Source: Gemmatimonadota bacterium
GTDB lineage: Bacteria > 4572-55 > J002
Direction of reading: 5' to 3'
DNA length: 8,368 nucleotides
Assembly: GCA_003697105.1 (NCBI GenBank)
Contig: RFFQ01000031.1
Coordinates: 1-8,368 of the forward strand
A program made the translations under genes and the position numbers. Every line of letters begins with the position of its first letter. Position 1 is the stretch's first letter. The notes beneath the pieces were generated by a model. It worked only from the letters and a program-made list of their open reading frames with translations. It had not been told where the DNA came from and ran no database searches. Positions 1 through 6,071 of this stretch are shown here, one piece after another.

Positions 1-58
1 ATGAGTTTGTGAGTTTATGAGTTTGTGAGTTTATGAGTTTGTGAGTTTATGAGTTTGT
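1..58. repeat. 16-bp tandem repeat (microsatellite), running off the left edge
   Basis: The unit ATGAGTTTGTGAGTTT occurs three times without a mismatch (1-16, 17-32, 33-48), followed by ten bases of a fourth copy. Each unit is two 8-bp halves, ATGAGTTT and GTGAGTTT, which differ only in the first base and alternate strictly, so the array grew in 16-bp steps. It ends three bases from the stop codon of the solute-binding protein gene, so it lies in that gene's 3' flank. The left boundary and copy number are outside the window. The period is not a multiple of three and the repeat contains stop codons, so it is very unlikely to be coding. Confidence 0.95.
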
Positions 59-61
59 TAT

Positions 62-2050
62 TTAGTTGGCTTGATGTTGCTGCGCCAAATACTCGGGCCA
101 GTACCGCACTTCTAATTCCCCGATTTCGAGTGGGGTATCGTTTTCAATTGCTTCATACAAACGATGGACTTTTTCAGGGTCATACCACCAATAGCTATAT
201 ACCGAGCGATAGTCACCTCCATAGCGGCTCACCATGTATTCCGGGTAACCGAATTTGTTCCAAAACATCAGCCGCTGGTACGGGCGATGGGTTGCCCATG
301 CGGAGACACGGGTATCGGCTACAATCCCGTCAAATTCCCGGATGAGTTCGATCCGTTTTTGCAAATCAAATTCCCGATCATAGGCTTCAATGATGCTATC
401 CACCCGGGCATTTTTGAAGCCGTAAATATTGCTGGTGTTATCCCGGTCTGCCATTTCGGAATGGTACGAGCGGGGGTAGGGAAAGATGGAACTGCTCCAC
501 GATTCATAGGTGATCGTAAAATTTCGTTCCATTTTCATCTTCCAGATGGAATTGCCATCCATGAATTTGATTTGCAGGTCAATACCATATTCCCGCAACA
601 TCTGTTGGTACGGGGTAACCATGTAATCGATGGTCTTGGGGATGGCAATTTCTACACTAAGGGGGCGTCCTTCTTCATTGACCAGAATCCCATCAGCATT
701 GCGTTTCTTAAAGCCGGCTTCCCGCAGGAGTTGCACGGCTTTTTCGGGATTGTATTCCACCTTTTCATTATTGGGATTGGCATATATCGACCCTTCAAAC
801 AACGAATTTTGAAACCCGTACTCGTTGTAATACATCTCCTCATTCATTTTACGACGATTGAACAGATAGGTAAATGCCCAGCGAATTCGCTTATCATTGA
901 AGGGCCACACCCGCATGTTGAATGCGTAGCCGGATGTCCCGCTCGGTTTTTCGGAATACACTTTGCGCTTTTGAACCCATCCCTTTTTCACTGCCGGAAA
1001 ATCGGTCTCTTCAACCCACCGCCGCGCTTGGGAGACCGTGATCACATCCTGTTCCATTTTCTTGAACTTCTCAAATTCCAGACTAACATTGTCTTTTACG
1101 ACCAAAAATTTGATCCGGTCAAAATTGTACAAATATTTTTTGGTGGGGTTGTCTGCGTTCCAATAATCCAAGCGACGTGTCAACGTGTAGGATTGCTGGC
1201 TTTTGATGTCTTCTTCCAAAATGGTATAGGGACCGGTGCCCGGCAAAACTTTAAACTGATATTCTTCCAGATAGTCGGCGCCGGACAAATCGCCAATGTA
1301 ATGCGCCGGATAGATCGTCATTAGCCCGAACCCCATAAAATTCCGCCAACCCAATTCCTTGGGGCGAACGCTTACGATGTATTTGGATTCTGCTACCGGT
1401 CGCTCATAACGCAAATAGTAGGTATTGGTGGAGGGCGCTAAAATAGTTTCGTCGGTGAGCAATTCCCAACTGGCGACCACATCCTCCGCCGTAACCGGCT
1501 GACCATCCGACCAGCGGGCATCCGGATTGATGCGAAACCAAAATTGCATCTTATCATCTGCTATTTTCCAATGGGTGGCTAAACTTGGGATATATTCTAA
1601 GGAAACCGGATGGAGATCAAGCAAACTCTCGTAAAGCAACCCCTGAAAGGTGCTATTTTCCACATAATTGGAATTTTGCCCTTCTGTACGCATGGTTGCC
1701 GGAAAACGGCTGGTAATTTCGGTCAATACGCCGCCCTTGACGGCACGGGGATCACCGAAAAATTTTAGCTCTTCCTCCGTAAAATCGTAGGTTACATAGC
1801 CCATACTGGCGGCGATAGCTTCAAAACCATAACCACCTTCTTCTGCGGGCGTTTCCTGATCTGGAGGCGCGATGTGTTCCGCGGTACGAATGGCAAATTT
1901 TTGAAGTTCTTTGGGAGTTCCTCCGACAATGCCTTTCGCCAGAGAACTCTGCGGTAAGTAACGGGCGGCAACTTCTTGAATCAGGGTTGCCAGTAGCGAA
2001 ATAGCGAGGACGATCACGATTCGCCGGATCAAAATCACATGTCTTTTCAT
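62..2050 (-). CDS. Peptide/opine-type ABC transporter solute-binding protein (SBP_bac_5 family, YejA-like)
   Basis: Extracytoplasmic binding protein that would present oligopeptides or similar solutes to an ABC importer. From the ATG at 2050 it has 662 residues, long for the family (usually about 500-600). A basic N-terminus (MKRHVILIRR) precedes a hydrophobic stretch at about residues 10-25, so it is a signal peptide or membrane anchor. There is no lipobox, and I find no cysteine anywhere in the protein. About 80 residues of unassigned sequence follow before the binding domain. Family motifs include YESLLDL, WSDGQPVTAEDV (about 180-191), GTGPYTI and YNPEKAVQLLREAGF. The C-terminal FWNKFGYPEY and YWWYDPEK resemble the YejA branch. 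The frame is open to an ATG at 2107, but the shorter form gives a normal basic signal sequence; neither start has a good Shine-Dalgarno. It follows lpxK by 100 bp. No permease gene is visible, and the substrate is unknown. Confidence 0.88.
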   Translation of the reverse strand: MKRHVILIRRIVIVLAISLLATLIQEVAARYLPQSSLAKGIVGGTPKELQKFAIRTAEHIAPPDQETPAEEGGYGFEAIAASMGYVTYDFTEEELKFFGDPRAVKGGVLTEITSRFPATMRTEGQNSNYVENSTFQGLLYESLLDLHPVSLEYIPSLATHWKIADDKMQFWFRINPDARWSDGQPVTAEDVVASWELLTDETILAPSTNTYYLRYERPVAESKYIVSVRPKELGWRNFMGFGLMTIYPAHYIGDLSGADYLEEYQFKVLPGTGPYTILEEDIKSQQSYTLTRRLDYWNADNPTKKYLYNFDRIKFLVVKDNVSLEFEKFKKMEQDVITVSQARRWVEETDFPAVKKGWVQKRKVYSEKPSGTSGYAFNMRVWPFNDKRIRWAFTYLFNRRKMNEEMYYNEYGFQNSLFEGSIYANPNNEKVEYNPEKAVQLLREAGFKKRNADGILVNEEGRPLSVEIAIPKTIDYMVTPYQQMLREYGIDLQIKFMDGNSIWKMKMERNFTITYESWSSSIFPYPRSYHSEMADRDNTSNIYGFKNARVDSIIEAYDREFDLQKRIELIREFDGIVADTRVSAWATHRPYQRLMFWNKFGYPEYMVSRYGGDYRSVYSYWWYDPEKVHRLYEAIENDTPLEIGELEVRYWPEYLAQQHQAN

Positions 2051-2150
2051 GCGCAACCGTTTTATGGGGGTTGGAAAAAAGGTCTCCCTAAAAAACAGGA
2101 TTTCCATCCAAAAAGCAAGGATAATTTATGGGATAGTACATGCCCGCCTC

Positions 2151-3173
2151 TCATTCGCTTGTATTGAGAATCTGAAGTTCGATTTCCAGCACCCAAAAAT
2201 CATTGGTGTGGGGCAACGATTCTAGCCGGACCCAATCTTTTTCGGTGGTGATGATTGCCTTGGCGTGTACTTGCTGGGCAACCGCACGAATCCGCACCAC
2301 ATCTGCCGTAGAATACGGATGGTGATCCGGAAAAATCAATGTCTGTCGTATCTCCCCACCGAGTTCCTGTAGCGTATGGTGAAATCCCTGCGGATTGCCG
2401 ATACTGGACACGGCAACCACCGCCAATCCTTGCACGGCTTGTAGTGGGATGGTTTCCAAGGCAGATCGAAATCGTACCGGTCGATGCTTGGTGTGAAGGA
2501 GCGGTCGATCTACCTTGAGATGTATCTCAGCGGGGGCAGATACCCGGGTCAGGACGATTTGCGAAGCCCGATTCAGGGCGGAAAGAGGTTCACGCAGAAT
2601 GCCACGGGGCAGTAGATGCCCATTACCAAACGGGCACATGGCATCCACTAGCACCACATCCTGATCGCGGGCAACTTGCCAATGCTGAAAAGCATCATCC
2701 AAGATAATCACGTCGGGGTTGAACTGTTCGATGGCAAATTGGCAGGCTTTAGCACGATGGCGGCAGGCAAGCACCGGAATCCCGGAGGTTTTGAGGGCGA
2801 TTAAATAGGGTTCATCTCCGCATGTTTTCCACTCTTTCAATCGATTTTGCCCGTCGGAAACCACAATCACCGTATCGCTCTCGGCTTTGTAGCCCCGGCT
2901 AATTGTCACCACCGTTTTACCTTCTGCTTGATATTTTTGGGCGAGGTAGATTACGAACGGAGTTTTACCCGTCCCTCCCACTGTGATATTGCCTACACTG
3001 ACAATCTCCACCGGAAATTGGCGGGATTTCAGGATACCGGTTTCATAACCGGTGCGCCGGATGCGTACCGCCGCGCCGTAAAGAATCGAACACCACCAGA
3101 GCAAGCCGCGTAGGGGTATTGCCCAGAACGGGAGGGGGTGGTCATATAAAATGGCAGTAATCAGGTGTCGCAT
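2151..3173 (-). CDS. lpxK: Tetraacyldisaccharide 4'-kinase LpxK (lipid A biosynthesis)
   Basis: LpxK phosphorylates the 4' position of the tetraacyl-disaccharide-1-phosphate with ATP, giving lipid IVA, on the inner face of the cytoplasmic membrane. At 340 residues it matches the family (E. coli about 328). An N-terminal hydrophobic helix (about 16-40, PFWAIPLRGLLWW) gives membrane association. It is followed by the Walker A motif GNITVGGTGKTP (61-72), SRGYK (from 92), GDEP (119-122), DDAFQH (159-164; family DDGFQH type), FGNGHLLPRGILREPLSAL (about 182-200) and TEKDWVRL (310-317). I chose ATG 3173 because it matches the family's N-terminus and lies 14 bp after the aminotransferase stop. The open frame back to 3248 would overlap that gene by 61 bp. 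No strong Shine-Dalgarno is seen, so translational coupling to the upstream gene is likely. No other lipid A genes are in the window. Confidence 0.96.
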   Translation of the reverse strand: MRHLITAILYDHPLPFWAIPLRGLLWWCSILYGAAVRIRRTGYETGILKSRQFPVEIVSVGNITVGGTGKTPFVIYLAQKYQAEGKTVVTISRGYKAESDTVIVVSDGQNRLKEWKTCGDEPYLIALKTSGIPVLACRHRAKACQFAIEQFNPDVIILDDAFQHWQVARDQDVVLVDAMCPFGNGHLLPRGILREPLSALNRASQIVLTRVSAPAEIHLKVDRPLLHTKHRPVRFRSALETIPLQAVQGLAVVAVSSIGNPQGFHHTLQELGGEIRQTLIFPDHHPYSTADVVRIRAVAQQVHAKAIITTEKDWVRLESLPHTNDFWVLEIELQILNTSE

Positions 3174-3187
3174 CGCAATTCTATAAT

Positions 3188-4483
3188 TTACAGTGCGTTG
3201 ACCCAAGCGATCAGGTGTTCGATACCGGTTATCACCGGGGCGCACCACTGCCGGGTGAAATCGCCGGGGAGGGGGTCGTAGGGGGCGACTTGTTCGGCGG
3301 CAAGTAAGGCTTCATTGCCATCAAAGTTGACATAGGCTAAGCGAGCGGTCAATTCCTCCGGCGGGCGTCCAAATGCCGCACCGGGCAGAATGGCAACGCC
3401 GGTTTCTTGTAACAGCCGGTCGCACAGGTCGGTGCTGGTGGTGATGCCCTGTTCTGCCAGAGGTTCGGCGTAGTGGGAGAAATCGATGAAAAGGTAAAAC
3501 GCACCGGTCGGGGGATGCAGTTTGATCTGGTTGGCAGTTAAGGTGTGGTAAATTTCGCGCCCTAAAATTGCTAGAATACGGCGGCAGTTGAACAGATACC
3601 GTTCGATCTCCATCCCACCTCGAAATGCACTCACGGCGGCACATTGAATCGGGGTACTAACGGAGGTATAGGTCTCACTGGCAATGACTGCCATTGCTTG
3701 ACGGAGCGGTTTTAAGTCTGGCGGAAAAATGAAGGTGCCCAAGCGCCAGCCGCCGGCGCCGCACCACTTGGAAATCCCCGAACTGAGGATGGTCCCTTCC
3801 GGGTAGAAGCGCGCGATGGAGACATGCTCCCCTTTGTGGTGCAGTTGCCCGTAAATTTCATCCGAGAGAATGACCAGATTGTACTGCCGGGCAATCTCGG
3901 CGATTTGTTGCAACTCCGGCACACTGTATGTGTCTCCATCGGGGTTGCCGGGGTAGTTGAGTACCAATAAACTGGCGTTGTCGTGGTTCAGCTCTTGTTC
4001 GCAAATTTGTTGGAGGCGTGCCGGGGAGAGCCGCCATTTTTCCTCAAAATGGGTATGGCTGATCTGAATTTTTTTGCCAATGATATGGGCTTGTGGCATG
4101 TAGGAAACCCAACAGGGTGAAGGAACGATCAACGTGCCTTGAAACGCGAGTTGGAGCAAAAAAAGCAATTCCTTAGAGCCGGGACCGATCAAAATATTGT
4201 CGGGGTGGGCATGAATTCCTTCCTTGACCCGGCAGAATTCCGAGACCGCTTCCCGCAACTCTCGCAGACCTTCTACCGGCAGATAATCTTTTTCATGGGC
4301 ATGGAGCTTCAAGGCTTCTACTACCGGTGTCGGGACGGGGAATGGAGATTGTCCCAATCCGAATTTCCAGACGGTTTTGCCGGCGTTGATCAACTCCCGG
4401 GACCGGTCGTTGATGGCGAGCGTTGCCGATTTTTGCAAATGCTTTATGTTCGGGTTAATTCGCTCTTGGATGAATTTCCGCAT
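3188..4483 (-). CDS. Fold-type I PLP-dependent aminotransferase (class I/II)
   Basis: A 431-residue aminotransferase of the aspartate-aminotransferase fold, transferring an amino group between an amino acid and a 2-oxo acid in the cytoplasm. The cofactor residues are present: GPGSKE (100-105, phosphate binding), W125 (ring stacking), N180 in NYPGNPDG (176-183), D208 and Y211 in SDEIYG, the Schiff-base lysine K239 in SGISKW, and R247 in GWRLG. R381 in ELTARLAYV probably binds the substrate alpha-carboxylate. The usual NPTG is NPDG here. It is about 30 residues longer than typical members, mostly from a C-terminal helix-like tail after residue 395. The start is fixed by a strong AGGAGG eight bases upstream. 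It sits 27 bp after the isochorismatase-family gene and 14 bp before lpxK, so it is probably cotranscribed. The substrate cannot be read from the sequence. Confidence 0.93.
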   Translation of the reverse strand: MRKFIQERINPNIKHLQKSATLAINDRSRELINAGKTVWKFGLGQSPFPVPTPVVEALKLHAHEKDYLPVEGLRELREAVSEFCRVKEGIHAHPDNILIGPGSKELLFLLQLAFQGTLIVPSPCWVSYMPQAHIIGKKIQISHTHFEEKWRLSPARLQQICEQELNHDNASLLVLNYPGNPDGDTYSVPELQQIAEIARQYNLVILSDEIYGQLHHKGEHVSIARFYPEGTILSSGISKWCGAGGWRLGTFIFPPDLKPLRQAMAVIASETYTSVSTPIQCAAVSAFRGGMEIERYLFNCRRILAILGREIYHTLTANQIKLHPPTGAFYLFIDFSHYAEPLAEQGITTSTDLCDRLLQETGVAILPGAAFGRPPEELTARLAYVNFDGNEALLAAEQVAPYDPLPGDFTRQWCAPVITGIEHLIAWVNAL

Positions 4484-4491
4484 GGGACAAA

Positions 4492-4497
4492 CCTCCT
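4492..4497 (-). promoter_or_regulatory. Shine-Dalgarno of the aminotransferase gene
   Basis: AGGAGG on the minus strand, eight bases before the ATG at 4483. It fixes that start and lies in the 27-bp gap after the upstream stop codon. Confidence 0.9.
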
Positions 4498-4510
4498 ACC
4501 GGATTGGGGC

Positions 4511-5053
4511 TTATTTTACTAATTTGGAAATCTGCTTGAACGTATCAGTGCCGGAAACTCCCAACAATTCAAATAAAATGGACTCGTAGGTGGAAACGAT
4601 TACGCCGGATCCCCGCATCCGGTCAATCGCGACCCGTTTATCATTTGGGTTTCGGGAGGAAACACAATCTTCAATCAAAATGGGTTGGTAACCGGCTTCG
4701 ATCAAATCCAAGGCGGTTTGTAGCACACAAACATGGGTTTCAATACCGATCAAGAGGGTATTTTTCCGGTCGATGCGATGTAGTGCCTTCATGACGTTGG
4801 GTTCCCCGCAACAACTGAATGTCATTTTTTCGATGGGTTGTATTTCCCCGAGGGCATTTTGCACGGGTTCAATGGTACCACCCAATCCAGCCGTGTATTG
4901 TTGGGTGACGATCATCGGGATGTCTAAAATTTTCAGACCCTGAATCAACTTGGCACTGCGTTGGGCTAATTCTTCATGCTGGTGGATGTGTGGAAAAAGT
5001 CGCTGTTGAATATCAATGACAACTAATAGACAATCCTGTTGGTAAATACGCAT
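4511..5053 (-). CDS. Isochorismatase-family cysteine hydrolase
   Basis: A 180-residue alpha/beta hydrolase of the isochorismatase-like (cysteine hydrolase) superfamily, complete and of normal length. The expected triad is D14 (VVIDIQQ), K76 (IEKMTFSCCG) and C109 (GIETHVCVLQTALDL), with the cis-peptide region just before the cysteine (IETHV). The sequence is closest in style to the YcaC/ISOC-type members annotated simply as hydrolases, not to EntB-type isochorismatases or nicotinamidases. Members cleave amide or vinyl-ether bonds in small molecules, but the substrate here is unknown. There is no signal peptide, so it is cytoplasmic. The start is supported by AAGGAGG seven bases upstream. It lies 25 bp after the patatin-like gene and 27 bp before the aminotransferase, inside the same likely operon. 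Confidence 0.93.
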   Translation of the reverse strand: MRIYQQDCLLVVIDIQQRLFPHIHQHEELAQRSAKLIQGLKILDIPMIVTQQYTAGLGGTIEPVQNALGEIQPIEKMTFSCCGEPNVMKALHRIDRKNTLLIGIETHVCVLQTALDLIEAGYQPILIEDCVSSRNPNDKRVAIDRMRGSGVIVSTYESILFELLGVSGTDTFKQISKLVK

Positions 5054-5060
5054 GACAAGA

Positions 5061-5067
5061 CCTCCTT
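5061..5067 (-). promoter_or_regulatory. Shine-Dalgarno of the isochorismatase-family gene
   Basis: AAGGAGG on the minus strand, seven bases before the ATG at 5053. It lies in the 25-bp gap after the stop of the patatin-like gene and decides the downstream start. Confidence 0.9.
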
Positions 5068-5078
5068 ATCTGAAAGGG

Positions 5079-5945
5079 TTATCCCTGATACCGTTCGAGT
5101 TGAATTTCGGTTAACTGGCGACCTTGTTCGATAACGTCTGCCGCCTTATGGAATTCGTGTAGCGCGCATATGTCACGCGGAACGTTAATGGTAATGTCAG
5201 GGGGATATGCCGCCAGTTTTAAGATAGAAATCGTATTTTGCATCGTGTCAATCGATTTACCGAAGATATCCAATAAATTTAGTTTTTTACTTTTGGGTTT
5301 GGTGGCGAGTTTCTCGGCGAGTCGCTTGAAAAAGGGATTCGTGGGGGTTTCCTCGTCGGCGGTGCGCGAGGGATTTCCGGGCACCAGTGGTGCGTTACTG
5401 TTGATGTTGACCGCCACAATTAGATCGTTGACATCGCTCATCATGGGGGCGATGGGCACCGGATTGAGTACTCCCCCATCTACCAATGTTCTTTGGTTGT
5501 GGATGGCAGGTTCAAACACGGCCGGAATGGAAATGGAGGCACGAATGGCATCGAAGAGAGACCCCGAATTGAGCCAGACCTCCCGCTCATGATCGACATC
5601 ACTCGCGACGGCAGTATAGCGGATGGGTAATGTTTCAATGGGCGCATCTCCTACCAGATCGCGCAAAAAACTAATGATTTTATCGGCATCAAACAGCCCC
5701 TGCGCCCCAAAACTAAACTCCAGATACTTAAACACATGGTGTTCTTTTACACTGAGTACCCACTTCTTGAACACATCCAATTTGCCCCGCGCATACACCC
5801 CACCAACGAGTGCCCCAATGGATGAACCAGCAATGGATTTAATTTCGTAGCCATGTTCTTCAAGGACTTCAATCACGCCGATGTGTGCCATTCCACGTGC
5901 CGCGCCGCTCCCTAACGCCAATGATACGGTTTTTTTGTGTGCCAT
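5079..5945 (-). CDS. Patatin-like phospholipase (RssA-type)
   Basis: A 288-residue patatin-like serine acyl hydrolase, expected to hydrolyse ester bonds of phospholipids or other acyl lipids. Visible in order: the glycine-rich oxyanion-hole loop GSGAARG (12-18), the nucleophile elbow GSSIG with S42, and the catalytic aspartate D156 in VDGG. So the Ser-Asp dyad is intact. The size and the start of the domain at residue 6 match bacterial RssA/YchK-like proteins. I see no signal peptide or transmembrane segment, so it is probably cytoplasmic. I chose ATG 5945; a TTG at 5987 in the same frame would add 14 residues but falls between the putative promoter's -10 box and the transcription start. Only a weak GGAG lies 11 bases upstream. 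It is the first gene of the likely five-gene transcript. Its physiological substrate is unknown; a role in membrane lipid turnover is inference. Confidence 0.93.
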   Translation of the reverse strand: MAHKKTVSLALGSGAARGMAHIGVIEVLEEHGYEIKSIAGSSIGALVGGVYARGKLDVFKKWVLSVKEHHVFKYLEFSFGAQGLFDADKIISFLRDLVGDAPIETLPIRYTAVASDVDHEREVWLNSGSLFDAIRASISIPAVFEPAIHNQRTLVDGGVLNPVPIAPMMSDVNDLIVAVNINSNAPLVPGNPSRTADEETPTNPFFKRLAEKLATKPKSKKLNLLDIFGKSIDTMQNTISILKLAAYPPDITINVPRDICALHEFHKAADVIEQGRQLTEIQLERYQG

Positions 5946-5976
5946 GTGTGATATGACTCCGATGGTTTTGAACTGC

Positions 5977-6005
5977 TTTATGGGCAATTTTGAAATTTAT
6001 GTTAA
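5977..6005 (-). promoter_or_regulatory. Candidate sigma-70-type promoter for the patatin-to-lpxK operon
   Basis: On the minus strand, TTAACA (6000-6005, one mismatch to the -35 consensus) and CATAAA (5977-5982, two mismatches to the -10) are separated by exactly 17 bp in an AT-rich stretch. This places the transcription start near 5970, about 25 bases before the ATG at 5945. It is the only convincing hexamer pair I found in the 126-bp gap. The match is by eye and the organism's sigma factor preference is unknown. Confidence 0.4.
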
Positions 6006-6040
6006 TTCATTTTGATGAACTCGGTGCCGCGGGCTGTTTA

Positions 6041-6054
6041 GGGGAGTAATCCCC
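6041..6054 (-). terminator. Weak hairpin after the FGE-domain gene, possible terminator
   Basis: GGGGATTACTCCCC on the minus strand can form a 5-bp stem with a 4-base loop, 17 bases after the stop codon at 6072. No run of T follows, so it is a poor intrinsic terminator; it could act as a pause or mRNA end-protecting structure. It does sit in the gap that separates the FGE-domain gene from the downstream gene cluster. Confidence 0.2.
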
Positions 6055-6071
6055 ATTTAATGACCGCTGGG

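Noticed and set aside
1-58. CRISPR array or attachment site
   Set aside because: The copies are directly adjacent with no spacers, and the 16-bp unit is a simple microsatellite without dyad symmetry.
164-1324. A 386-codon open frame on the plus strand
   Set aside because: It lies entirely antisense to the solute-binding protein gene, whose product has clear family motifs; the plus-strand translation shows no recognisable domain and looks like a shadow frame.
3174-3248. Upstream extension of lpxK by 25 residues
   Set aside because: It would overlap the aminotransferase by 61 bp, and the added residues do not resemble LpxK N-termini; ATG 3173 fits the family length.
5946-5987. TTG start for the patatin-like gene
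   Set aside because: The extra 14 residues are not part of the patatin domain, and the TTG lies upstream of the transcription start predicted from the candidate promoter.
6006-6019. Small inverted repeat TTCAT/ATGAA as an operator
   Set aside because: The 5-bp arms with a 4-base loop in AT-rich DNA are easily expected by chance; it lies just upstream of the candidate -35, but nothing else supports a binding site.
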